Positions 9,529 to 18,038 of a stretch of 64,000 nt of DNA are shown one piece after another. Each line of letters begins with the position of its first letter. The first letter of the stretch is position 1. The DNA is from Soehngenia longivitae (GTDB lineage Bacteria; Bacillota; Clostridia; Tissierellales; Tissierellaceae): contig NZ_SRIB01000003.1 of the NCBI RefSeq assembly GCF_004684055.1, positions 62,001 to 126,000 on the forward strand. The letters are read 5' to 3'. The translations under genes and the position numbers were made by a program. Below the pieces are notes generated by a model that saw nothing but the letters and a program-made list of their open reading frames with translations, had not been told where the DNA came from and made no database searches.

Positions 9529-10240
9529 CACTTTTCCCCCAATCATACATTTCTCCAAAAACTATTTTTATAGATAGATCGTTTTCTAGATAATTTTTAA
9601 TTTTAATAGCATCATCAATATTTGAAATCTTGTTCAAGTATAATATTTTTTCTCCCACAGCATCTTTAAATAGGCCATGACTACTTTTCACTAAACGTAT
9701 TATCGAATCAATATCAATAAAGTCATCAATACTTTTATCTGTTAATTTACAAAAGATCTCTGGTCTGTGACAAATTTCTTTAATTGGTTGATTTAATGAG
9801 TCTAAGCCAATTACACCAACTGTTTTTGTTGTGTATTTAGATATCACAGGTTCTGTATCATTTGGAGCTTTAATAGGTTTTTCTCTTGAACCATCAGATT
9901 CAATTAACACATAATCGAATATATTTAGTGCTATTATCTCCTCTAACAGCTTTAAATCTAAACATTTTACTTTTAGCCCTATTGTTGTATCAGCATAGAA
10001 CGTAACAGACTGCGCTTTAGGGATATAGTCTTTTGGGAAAGAACCAATAAAAACTTGATCATAAATTGCCATATTTGGATTGAACATTGCTGTAGATGTA
10101 GTTACCAAGACTTTTTTGCCACGAATGGATAATTCTTTGGAAAGCTTTTCAATTGTAGTAGTTTTACCACCGGCACCAACAAAAGATATTATTTCAAATT
10201 TTGACAAGTCAATATTTAATTTTTTATAGATATATTCCAT
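9509..10240 (-). CDS. yqeC: YqeC, selenium cofactor biosynthesis-associated protein
   Basis: P-loop-type protein of 243 residues with a Walker A-like motif near the N-terminus (FVGAGGKTTTIEKL, from about residue 20). First gene of the minus-strand operon; AAGGAG lies 6 bp before the ATG. The YqeC family is a marker for selenium-dependent molybdenum hydroxylases and co-occurs with yqeB. Function is assigned by family and neighbourhood only. Its 3' end overlaps the start of yqeB by 20 bp. Confidence 0.85.
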   Translation of the reverse strand: MEYIYKKLNIDLSKFEIISFVGAGGKTTTIEKLSKELSIRGKKVLVTTSTAMFNPNMAIYDQVFIGSFPKDYIPKAQSVTFYADTTIGLKVKCLDLKLLEEIIALNIFDYVLIESDGSREKPIKAPNDTEPVISKYTTKTVGVIGLDSLNQPIKEICHRPEIFCKLTDKSIDDFIDIDSIIRLVKSSHGLFKDAVGEKILYLNKISNIDDAIKIKNYLENDLSIKIVFGEMYDWGKSDANSNS

Positions 10241-10374
10241 ATCATACTCCTTAAATCATTATTATTTATTATAACATATTAGAATACATTGTATTAAATA
10301 TATGCAAATATATTAGAGTTTTATATATAAATCATTCAATAGATGAAATAAAATTTTATTATAATGGCATTATG

Positions 10375-10402
10375 TTTATAATTAAATTTCAAATGGTATA
10401 AT
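10375..10402 (+). promoter_or_regulatory. Probable promoter of the mur operon
   Basis: TTTATA at 10375-10380, 16 bp spacer, TGG followed by TATAAT at 10397-10402 (extended -10). The -35 box is poor. Confidence 0.45.
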
Positions 10403-10442
10403 ATTTTCAATAGTATATTAAGTTGTAGCCCGGAGGTAATAT

Positions 10443-11297
10443 ATGAAAAGCACGATCGTTAGGATAAAAGAGTACAAGAATAATGCAAATGGTGCTGAAA
10501 AAAAAATAGTAGATTTTTTATTAGAAAATCCGGAGCAAGTAGTAAATTATACCATTCATGAATTGGCAGAGAAAACGTATTCTTCGGCTTCAACTATAGT
10601 TAGGTTATGTAAAAAGTTAGGATTTAAAGGCTACAAAGATTTTCAAAAATCATTAGTATATGAATTAGCATTAAGGAAAGAAGTTTTAGATGAGAAAACT
10701 CAGGAAATAACAAGAGAAGATTCTTTAGAAAGTATCATTGAAAAAGTAACATACAAAAATGTCATTTCTTTAGAAAACACTATGAAACTTATTGATTTGG
10801 AGATTTTAGAAAGATGCGTTGACATATTAGATAATGCAAACACTATAAACTTCTTTGGTATGGGATCATCACTTCTAGTTGCAAAAGATGCTTACCTAAA
10901 GTTTTTAAGGATAAATAAACCTTGCTTAATAAGTGATGATTGGCATGCACAATTGCTTCAAGCTAGAAATATTACTAAAAATGATGTTGCAATTGCAATT
11001 AGTTATTCAGGGATGACAGAAGAAGTACTTAGATGTGTACAAACAGCTAAAGAAAACAATGCACCAATTATAGCTATCACAAGATTTGAAGAAAATCCAC
11101 TTTCTTCAATTGCTGACTATAATCTTTATGTTTCAGCGACAGAATTTATATTTAGAAGCGGTGCGATGTCTTCAAGGATATCTCAGCTGAGCATAATTGA
11201 TATTTTGTTTACAGCATTTATAAATAGAAATTATGATAAATATTTAAAACAATTTCAAAAGACGCATATACAAAAACCATACAAATCAATAGATTAA
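10443..11297 (+). CDS. murR: MurR/RpiR family transcriptional regulator
   Basis: DNA-binding regulator of 284 residues. Residues 1-80 form the RpiR helix-turn-helix (HELAEKTYSSASTIVRLCKK), and residues about 125-260 form a SIS sugar-phosphate-binding domain (FFGMGSSLLVAKDA, AISYSGMTEEVL). Such proteins sense phosphorylated amino sugars; with murQ directly downstream the likely effector is N-acetylmuramate 6-phosphate. It heads the operon and may autoregulate it. Whether it represses or activates is not visible in the sequence. Confidence 0.88.
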   Translation: MKSTIVRIKEYKNNANGAEKKIVDFLLENPEQVVNYTIHELAEKTYSSASTIVRLCKKLGFKGYKDFQKSLVYELALRKEVLDEKTQEITREDSLESIIEKVTYKNVISLENTMKLIDLEILERCVDILDNANTINFFGMGSSLLVAKDAYLKFLRINKPCLISDDWHAQLLQARNITKNDVAIAISYSGMTEEVLRCVQTAKENNAPIIAITRFEENPLSSIADYNLYVSATEFIFRSGAMSSRISQLSIIDILFTAFINRNYDKYLKQFQKTHIQKPYKSID

Positions 11298-11316
11298 AGA
11301 AATTAGGAGGAGAAAT

Positions 11317-12213
11317 ATGGCAAATATTGAAAAGCTTACAACAGAAACAAGAAACCCAAAGACATACAAATTAGATGAAATGTCACCTTTAGAGATTGTT
11401 AAAGTGATGAATGAAGAAGATGAGAATGTAATTAAGGCTGTAAGAAATGAATTAGAGAATATAGCAAAAGCCATTGAAATTTGTACAGAAGCATTAGAAA
11501 ATGGTGGCAGATTAATCTATATGGGAGCAGGAACAAGTGGAAGACTTGGGTTGTTAGACGCTGTAGAATGTCCACCAACATTTGGGACTCCGGATGATTT
11601 AGTTATTGGATTGATTGCTGGAGGGGAGAAGGCTTTTATTAAAGCTGTAGAAGGGGCTGAAGATAGTACAACATTAGGCGAAGAAGATTTAAAGTCAATA
11701 GGAGTAAATGATAAAGATGTTGTTATTGGAATTGCTGCAAGTGGAAGAACTCCTTATGTCATATATGGACTTAGATATGCAAAATCAATAGGCTCAAAAA
11801 CTATAGCAATAGCATGTAATAAGGAATCTGAAGTTGGGAAAGAAACAGATTTAGCTATAGAAGTAGTTACAGGGCCTGAAGTGCTAACAGGATCTACGCG
11901 ATTAAAAGCAGGGACAGCACAAAAAATGGTATTAAATATGATATCGACAGGTACAATGGTTGGTATTGGTAAAGTATATCAAAATTTAATGGTAGATGTG
12001 GTTCAGACAAACGAAAAGTTAAGGACTAGAGCTGAAAATATTGTAATATCAGCTACAAGTTGTAGTAGAGTAGAAGCCAAGAAATATCTTGAATTAGCAG
12101 GAGGGAACGCTAAAACTGCAATTGTAATGATCTTGAAAAATTGTTCATTGGAGGAAGCGACTGAGAGATTAACAAAAAGTAGAGGACATATTAGACTAGC
12201 TCTATTAAATTAA
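11317..12213 (+). CDS. murQ: N-acetylmuramic acid 6-phosphate etherase
   Basis: Cytoplasmic lyase of 298 residues that splits the D-lactyl ether of MurNAc 6-phosphate, giving GlcNAc 6-phosphate and lactate. Family motifs are intact: IYMGAGTSGRLG (substrate phosphate loop), GAEDS, GIAASGRTPYV and STRLKAGTAQKMVLN, all in a SIS fold. AGGAGG lies 8 bp before the ATG. The product feeds NagA encoded at the end of the same gene group. Confidence 0.96.
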   Translation: MANIEKLTTETRNPKTYKLDEMSPLEIVKVMNEEDENVIKAVRNELENIAKAIEICTEALENGGRLIYMGAGTSGRLGLLDAVECPPTFGTPDDLVIGLIAGGEKAFIKAVEGAEDSTTLGEEDLKSIGVNDKDVVIGIAASGRTPYVIYGLRYAKSIGSKTIAIACNKESEVGKETDLAIEVVTGPEVLTGSTRLKAGTAQKMVLNMISTGTMVGIGKVYQNLMVDVVQTNEKLRTRAENIVISATSCSRVEAKKYLELAGGNAKTAIVMILKNCSLEEATERLTKSRGHIRLALLN

Positions 12214-12235
12214 TATAATAAAGGGGAGGAAAAAC

Positions 12236-13660
12236 ATGGATAATAAAGAACTCGCTAAAAAAATAGTTGAACTTGTAGGTGGCAAAGAGAATGTTTTAAA
12301 AGCAGCTAATTGTATGACAAGACTTAGAGTTACAGTTAAAAATCCTAGTTTAGTAAAAGAAGAGGAGTTAAAAAACACTGAGGGTGTACTTGGAATTGTT
12401 TTTGACGGTAATTATGCTCAAATTGTTTTAGGACCAGGAAAAGCAAAAAAAGTTGCAGATATATGCATAGATGAGCTTGGTATTCCTAAGGATATGTCTG
12501 TGGATGAAGATTGGGTAGAGAATAAAGAAGAAATGAAAGCTATGCAGAAGCAAAGTCCTTTTAAAAACGCTATAAAAACGATTGCTGATATATTTATACC
12601 TCTAATTCCTGCAATTATTGCCGCTGGTTTATTCAATGGATTAGCAAGTTTGATTTCAACATTGCAAGGACAAGCTATATTACCAGCTGAAGGCACATGG
12701 AAAGTTATACAATTGTTATTTGCACTAATTGGTGGAGGATTTTTAAGTTACTTTGCAATTTATACAGGTATAAACTCAGCAAAACAATTTGGTGCGACAG
12801 AAGGTTTAGGTGGAATGCTTGGTGCAATATCTATTAGCCCAAATATTGTAGCTATTTCTACAATTTTTGGTTTATATGATGCTGATGTACCATTGAATTC
12901 AATATTGACTACTGGTAAAGGTGGTATAATAGGAGTAATATTAGGCGTTTGGATACTATCAAAAATAGAAAAATGGATAAGAAAGAGAATACCTGATGTA
13001 TTAGATTTAGTTGTTACACCGTTTTTAACATTATTGATAACTTCATTATTGTTTGTTTTTATCATAATGCCTGTCACCGGCTACATTTCGGACTTACTGG
13101 TAAGTGGGTTGAGCTTAATCATTGGGTCTTCAAACTCAATTGTTAATATTATTAGTGGGTATATATTAGCAGCTATATTTTTACCAATGGTTTTACTAGG
13201 ACTTCATCACGGGCTTATTCCTATATATGCAATTCAATTAGAAAGTTTAGGAGGAGTGTCATTATTCCCTGTACTTGCAATGGCAGGTGCTGGACAAGTA
13301 GGAGCAGCTATTGCCATTTATATCAAAGCTAAGAGAGTGGGAAATCATAGAATGCAAAAGATAATAACAGGAGCGTTACCTGCTGGATTCCTAGGGGTTG
13401 GTGAACCACTTATTTATGGAGTTACATTACCATTATTTAAACCTTTTATAACAGCAGGTCTTGGAGCTGGATTTGGTGGTGCATATATTATGTTCAGCAA
13501 AGTAATGGCAAATGCATGGGGGCCTTCTGGATTAGTAGCCATACCAATAATGAAGCCTGAATCCATGTTAAACTATTTCATTGGATTAGTTATTTCATAC
13601 ATTGCTGGATTTATAATAACTTATTTTGTTATGAAAGATAATGAAGTTAAAAATGTATAG
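12236..13660 (+). CDS. murP: PTS EIIBC component, N-acetylmuramic acid family
   Basis: Membrane permease of 474 residues. The N-terminal EIIB domain has the phosphorylated Cys26 in NCMTRLR; from about residue 100 a multi-span EIIC domain follows (MPVTGY, GVGEPLIYGV). There is no EIIA domain; the separate EIIA gene at 14712 may supply it. Position between murQ and mupG identifies MurNAc or a MurNAc-containing disaccharide as likely substrate. It would import and 6-phosphorylate the sugar using HPr-derived phosphate. Confidence 0.92.
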   Translation: MDNKELAKKIVELVGGKENVLKAANCMTRLRVTVKNPSLVKEEELKNTEGVLGIVFDGNYAQIVLGPGKAKKVADICIDELGIPKDMSVDEDWVENKEEMKAMQKQSPFKNAIKTIADIFIPLIPAIIAAGLFNGLASLISTLQGQAILPAEGTWKVIQLLFALIGGGFLSYFAIYTGINSAKQFGATEGLGGMLGAISISPNIVAISTIFGLYDADVPLNSILTTGKGGIIGVILGVWILSKIEKWIRKRIPDVLDLVVTPFLTLLITSLLFVFIIMPVTGYISDLLVSGLSLIIGSSNSIVNIISGYILAAIFLPMVLLGLHHGLIPIYAIQLESLGGVSLFPVLAMAGAGQVGAAIAIYIKAKRVGNHRMQKIITGALPAGFLGVGEPLIYGVTLPLFKPFITAGLGAGFGGAYIMFSKVMANAWGPSGLVAIPIMKPESMLNYFIGLVISYIAGFIITYFVMKDNEVKNV

Positions 13661-14699
13661 TAATATTGGTTACTCAATTTATGTTTCCACATGGAGAGAA
13701 AACATAGAAGCTCTGTCCTCTGTATATACAGAGGGAGCTTCTGTGTTCACATCATTACATGTACCTGAAGAAAATAAAAATGATTTTATTAGTGAGTCTA
13801 TTGAAATGATAAAGACTATTAAAAAAATAGGATATAAAGTAATAGCGGATGTATCAACTAGGACATTATTAAATTTTAATGTAAGCAATCTCGATGAATT
13901 AATTAACATGCTGGAATTAGATGTAGTTCGAATAGACTACGGTTTTACCGATGAAGAAATAAATCGAATAAAGAGTCAGTGCTTGATAGCTATAAATGCG
14001 TCAACAATAAGTGAGACAAGTTTAGTGAAATTAATTAATTCTCATAAAAATATGATTGCTGTTCACAATTTTTATCCAAGAACTGATACAGGATTAGATG
14101 ATGAACAATTTAGAGGCGTCAATAAAATGTTATGTGATAACGGACTGAAAGTGTATGCATTTATACCAGGTGACATAAATCTAAGAGGTCCTATTTTTGA
14201 AGGCTTACCAACAATAGAAAGTCATAGAAGAAATTCACCTTATGCTTGTTTTGTAGATATGGATAAAAATTATTCTGTCGCTGGTATAATAGTTGGTGAT
14301 GGTATATTGTCGGATTTTGAGAATAAATTGATTTCTAATTATAGGGAAAGTGGCATTATTAGTGTTCCTATAGTATTGGATCAAAATTATAAATATCTAA
14401 ATGGTGCTGTTTTTAGTATAAGAGAAGATTCTCCTTATTCTTTAATTAGGTTGAAAGAGTCAAGAGAATATTCTTCTTTTGGAGAGATTATAATGAATTA
14501 TAATTGCATAGAAAGAAAAACTGGAAGTTTGACTATAGATAATTATAAATATGCACGCTATTCTGGTGAAATACAAATAACAAAAAGAGATTATGGTAAA
14601 GATGAAAGAGTTAATGTAATTGGGAATGTAAAAGATGATTATAGGTTGCTTTTGAGAAGTATAAGAAATAGAGATAAAATTAAAATCATTGATATTTAG
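13641..14699 (+). CDS. mupG: DUF871 protein, probable 6-phospho-N-acetylmuramidase
   Basis: Cytoplasmic protein of 352 residues of the DUF871/MupG family. The N-terminal TIM-barrel part includes the typical YSIYVSTWRE opening and the VHNFYPRTDTGLD stretch; a smaller C-terminal beta domain follows from about residue 240. The family member MupG of Staphylococcus aureus hydrolyses MurNAc 6-phosphate-GlcNAc to MurNAc 6-phosphate and GlcNAc. The gene overlaps murP by 20 bp; an alternative ATG 12 bp downstream (MYSN) would shorten this to 8 bp. Its presence suggests the PTS imports a muropeptide-derived disaccharide. Confidence 0.85.
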   Translation: MKLKMYSNIGYSIYVSTWRENIEALSSVYTEGASVFTSLHVPEENKNDFISESIEMIKTIKKIGYKVIADVSTRTLLNFNVSNLDELINMLELDVVRIDYGFTDEEINRIKSQCLIAINASTISETSLVKLINSHKNMIAVHNFYPRTDTGLDDEQFRGVNKMLCDNGLKVYAFIPGDINLRGPIFEGLPTIESHRRNSPYACFVDMDKNYSVAGIIVGDGILSDFENKLISNYRESGIISVPIVLDQNYKYLNGAVFSIREDSPYSLIRLKESREYSSFGEIIMNYNCIERKTGSLTIDNYKYARYSGEIQITKRDYGKDERVNVIGNVKDDYRLLLRSIRNRDKIKIIDI

Positions 14700-14711
14700 G
14701 ATGTGAACTGA

Positions 14712-15203
14712 ATGTTTAATATATTTAAAAAGAATACAATGGACGAAATAATAGTAAAATCTCCAATAACTGGTAAAATTATCAAAATTGATGAAGTACC
14801 TGATAAAGTATTTTCAGGCAAGTTAGTTGGCGATGGAATAGCTATATTGCCTCAAGATAATTATGTTTATGCACCTGTTAATGGAGAGATAGTCCAAATA
14901 GCACCACAAAAGTATGCAATAGGGTTTAGAACTAAAGAAAATATTGAAATTCTGATACATTTAGGTATTGATACAGTTAAACTTAAAGGCGAAGGATTTG
15001 AGGTTTATGCTAGTAAAAATCAGAGAATTAAATCTGGCGACAAACTTATCAAAGTTGACTGGGATTTTGTTTCGGAAAATGCAAAATCAATAATATCACC
15101 AATAGTTATTACAAATATGGAGATAATTAAAGAATTAAAAATTATTCCTAATGAATATGTAAAAGCAGGAGATGATTTATTCTCAATTATCTTGAAAAAT
15201 TAA
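14712..15203 (+). CDS. PTS EIIA component, glucose family, with altered active site
   Basis: Cytoplasmic EIIA of the Crr/IIA-Glc family, 163 residues. The phosphorylated His is present as H83 in LIHLGIDTV. The partner His that normally stands 15 residues earlier (H75 of E. coli IIA-Glc) is Tyr68 here, in PQKYAIGF, a change that needs only one base (CAT to TAT). It lies 12 bp after mupG and would be expected to phosphorylate MurP, which lacks an EIIA domain. The His loss may impair transfer to the EIIB; another cellular EIIA may substitute. Confidence 0.88.
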   Translation: MFNIFKKNTMDEIIVKSPITGKIIKIDEVPDKVFSGKLVGDGIAILPQDNYVYAPVNGEIVQIAPQKYAIGFRTKENIEILIHLGIDTVKLKGEGFEVYASKNQRIKSGDKLIKVDWDFVSENAKSIISPIVITNMEIIKELKIIPNEYVKAGDDLFSIILKN

Positions 15204-15212
15204 TAATTAATC

Positions 15213-15239
15213 GAGTAAGTATTTTACTTACTCTTTTTT
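15213..15239 (+). terminator. Intrinsic terminator after EIIA
   Basis: Stem GAGTAAGTA/TACTTACTC (15213-15221, 15225-15233), loop TTT, then six T. It separates nagA from the mur genes, at least partly. Confidence 0.85.
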
Positions 15240-15283
15240 ATTAGCTAAAATAGGGTATCAATATTTTGAAAGGGGCAATACAA

Positions 15284-16447
15284 ATGAAATTGTTAATAAA
15301 AAATGCAAAGGTAATTACACCTTATGAAATTTTAAATAATAGAAATGTAATAGTAGAAGACGGAAAAATAGTTGATGTTACTTCTGATGAAGTATCTTCA
15401 GAAAGTTTTTTGGAAGTTATTGATGCTAAATCAAATTATCTTTCTCCAGGATTTATAGATATACATAACCACGGTAATTCTGGTTATGATTTCATGGATG
15501 CAAATTTTGAGGCTTTTGATGAAATATCAAAATTCCATTTAAAAAATGGAGTTACGTCATATTTACTGACAACTATTACTTCTAAGCACGAAGATTTGAT
15601 CAATGTTTTGAATACAGGAAGTGCATATATCGAGTCAAGTATGAGATATTCAAATATGGTCGGGATTTATTTAGAAGGGCCTTATTTCTCTAAAGAAAAA
15701 AAAGGAGCGCAACCTGAAAAATACCTTAAAAATCCGACAATAGAAGAAATTGATGAATTCATAAAAGCTTCAAGAAATCATCTAACAGTCGTTTCAATAG
15801 CTCCGGAGATGGAAAATTCATTAGACGCAATACGATATTTAAATGAAAAAGGGATTAAAGTTGCTATGGGACACACAAATTCAACTTATGACATCGCAAA
15901 GAAAGCCATTGATGCTGGGGCAAGCATAGCCACGCACCTTTACAATGGGATGAGGACTTTCAGTCATAGAGAACCAGGAATAATCGGCGCTAGTTTAACT
16001 GATGAAAGGGTTAGGTGTGAAATTATAGCTGACATGATACACATCCATAAAGCAGCCATAGAATTGGCAATAGATGTAAAAGGATTTGATTCAATAATTC
16101 TTATATCTGATGCTATGATGGCAGCCGGGAAACTTGATGGTGAATATACTTTAGGAGGACAAGATGTTTCTGTCAAAGAAGGAAAGGCAGTGTTAAAAGA
16201 TGGAACTATAGCTGGCTCAACACTCACATTAAATAAAGCAGTATATAACCTTGTAAATCATCTAGGCATTAAATTAAATGATGCAGTGAGAATGGCAAGC
16301 TTGTCGAGTGCTAGAGCAATTGGCATTGGTGATAAGAAAGGAAGCATAGAAATAGGGAAAGATGCTGATATGATTATATTTGACGAAAAATTAAATATTT
16401 TGAACACTATAGTAAATGGCGAAATTCGGTATTACAAAGATATATAA
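15284..16447 (+). CDS. nagA: N-acetylglucosamine-6-phosphate deacetylase
   Basis: Amidohydrolase of 387 residues that removes acetate from GlcNAc 6-phosphate. Metal and active-site motifs are visible: FIDIHNHGNSGYDFMD, LEGPYFS, MGHTNSTYD, THLYNGMR and SDAMMAAG. The ATG at 15284 is chosen because GAAAGGGG precedes it; an in-frame TTG 18 bp upstream overlaps that site. It acts after MurQ in amino-sugar recycling. nagB is not in the window. The terminator in front suggests separate or attenuated expression. Confidence 0.94.
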   Translation: MKLLIKNAKVITPYEILNNRNVIVEDGKIVDVTSDEVSSESFLEVIDAKSNYLSPGFIDIHNHGNSGYDFMDANFEAFDEISKFHLKNGVTSYLLTTITSKHEDLINVLNTGSAYIESSMRYSNMVGIYLEGPYFSKEKKGAQPEKYLKNPTIEEIDEFIKASRNHLTVVSIAPEMENSLDAIRYLNEKGIKVAMGHTNSTYDIAKKAIDAGASIATHLYNGMRTFSHREPGIIGASLTDERVRCEIIADMIHIHKAAIELAIDVKGFDSIILISDAMMAAGKLDGEYTLGGQDVSVKEGKAVLKDGTIAGSTLTLNKAVYNLVNHLGIKLNDAVRMASLSSARAIGIGDKKGSIEIGKDADMIIFDEKLNILNTIVNGEIRYYKDI

Positions 16448-16503
16448 ATTAGATATTTAATTTTGGCATTAATTATTGTAGACTAAAGCATGACTACTTT
16501 TGA

Positions 16504-16532
16504 TTGATATTAATCGTTTCTCTTCATATAAT
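16504..16532 (+). promoter_or_regulatory. Promoter of the mannitol-type PTS operon
   Basis: TTGATA at 16504-16509, 17 bp spacer, TATAAT at 16527-16532; start codon follows 32 bp later with AGGAGGG between. Confidence 0.65.
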
Positions 16533-16564
16533 TAAATTAAAGTAATGAAGAGGAGGGTACTAAA

Positions 16565-17986
16565 ATGTCAGATATGTCTAGTAGTCTACAAAACTCATCT
16601 AATGGAAAAGGACAAAACATTCAAAGATTTGGCAGAGTGTTAAGTGGTATGGTTATGCCCAACATAGGTGCATTTATTGCTTGGGGCTTAATCACAGCAA
16701 TATTTATACCCACAGGGTGGTATCCGAATGAAAATTTAGCATCATTAGTTGATCCTATGATAAAATATTTACTTCCACTTTTGATTGGCTACACCGGAGG
16801 CAAAAATGTAGCTGGGCAAAGAGGTGCTGTTATTGGAGCAATAGCTACTATGGGAGTAGTGGTTGGTGCAGAAGTTCCTATGTTTTTAGGAGCTATGTTA
16901 GTAGGACCTTTGGCAGCATATCTTATCAAAAAATTTGACAAAGCTATTGAAGGTAAAGTAAGAGCAGGCTTTGAGATGTTGGTTAACAATTTCTCATTAG
17001 GAATCTTAGGTGCAATACTTGCTATTTTAGCTTATTTGGCAATTGGGCCATTAGTTGAAGGACTAAATAATATTTTAAAATCTGGAGTTGAAGCTATAGT
17101 CAATGCTGGATTGTTGCCATTAACATCAATTTTTATTGAACCGGGGAAAATTCTCTTCTTAAACAACGCTATAAATCATGGAGTTTTAGGGCCAATCGGT
17201 ATACAAGAAGCTGAAGAAGTTGGAAAATCAATATTTTTCTTACTTGAAACAAATCCTGGTCCTGGTTTAGGAATATTATTAGCATATTGGGTATTCTCAA
17301 AGGGATCAGTTAAACAATCAGCTCCTGGTGCTGTCATAATACATTTTTTAGGAGGAATACACGAGATTTATTTCCCTTACGTACTGATGAATCCGATATT
17401 AATTTTAGCAGTCATTGCAGGAGGAGCAAGTGGAGTATTGACATTTTCAATATTTAATGCAGGACTTGTCGCAACACCTTCTCCAGGCAGTATAATTGCA
17501 TTGATGGCTATGACACCAAAAGGAAACTATTTAGGAGTGCTTGCTGGTGTTATCATATCCACCGCTGTAACATTCTTAGTAGCATCTTATTTTGTAAAGA
17601 GAAGCTCAGATAAAGTGACTGAAGAAGACCTATCTGGTGCAAAAGAAAAAGTTAAAGAAATGAAATATAAACCACAAGAAAAAATAGTTTCAGACAATGT
17701 ATTAACAAATGTTGATAAAATAGTATTTGCATGTGATGCTGGGATGGGTTCAAGTGCAATGGGAGCTACTACTTTAAAAAACAAACTAAAAAAAGCTGGA
17801 TTAGATATTGAAGTACTACATTGTGCTATTGAAGAAATTCCTGCTGATGCTAAGGTAATAATAACTCATAAGAGTTTGACAGAAAGAGCCAGAGTAAAGG
17901 CACCAAATGCTTATCATATTTCTATTGATAACTTTATAAACAGCCCTGAATATGACAAGTTAGTGGACAGACTATTAGGCAATTGA
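16565..17986 (+). CDS. mtlA: PTS mannitol-family EIICB component
   Basis: Membrane permease of 473 residues. The EIIC part spans about residues 20-345 ([14 protein letters not shown] at the start, [11 protein letters not shown] in the substrate region). The EIIB domain follows, with the phosphocysteine near residue 390 in [17 protein letters not shown] is encoded separately at 20127. It would import a hexitol as its phosphate ester. Mannitol is the family default, but the dehydrogenase gene in the operon is not mtlD, so the true substrate is open. Confidence 0.9.
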   Translation: MSDMSSSLQNSSNGKGQNIQRFGRVLSGMVMPNIGAFIAWGLITAIFIPTGWYPNENLASLVDPMIKYLLPLLIGYTGGKNVAGQRGAVIGAIATMGVVVGAEVPMFLGAMLVGPLAAYLIKKFDKAIEGKVRAGFEMLVNNFSLGILGAILAILAYLAIGPLVEGLNNILKSGVEAIVNAGLLPLTSIFIEPGKILFLNNAINHGVLGPIGIQEAEEVGKSIFFLLETNPGPGLGILLAYWVFSKGSVKQSAPGAVIIHFLGGIHEIYFPYVLMNPILILAVIAGGASGVLTFSIFNAGLVATPSPGSIIALMAMTPKGNYLGVLAGVIISTAVTFLVASYFVKRSSDKVTEEDLSGAKEKVKEMKYKPQEKIVSDNVLTNVDKIVFACDAGMGSSAMGATTLKNKLKKAGLDIEVLHCAIEEIPADAKVIITHKSLTERARVKAPNAYHISIDNFINSPEYDKLVDRLLGN

Positions 17987-17992
17987 TTGTGT

Positions 17993-18018
17993 AAGCAGCG
18001 AAATTTTTTTCGCTGCTT
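17993..18018 (+). terminator. Hairpin between mtlA and mtlR
   Basis: Stem AAGCAGCGA/TCGCTGCTT (9 bp, GC-rich) with an 8 nt loop. No T run follows (CCTTTAAAG), so it may act as a weak terminator or as an mRNA-stabilising end for mtlA. Confidence 0.5.
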
Positions 18019-18038
18019 CCTTTAAAGAGGTGGTATCT

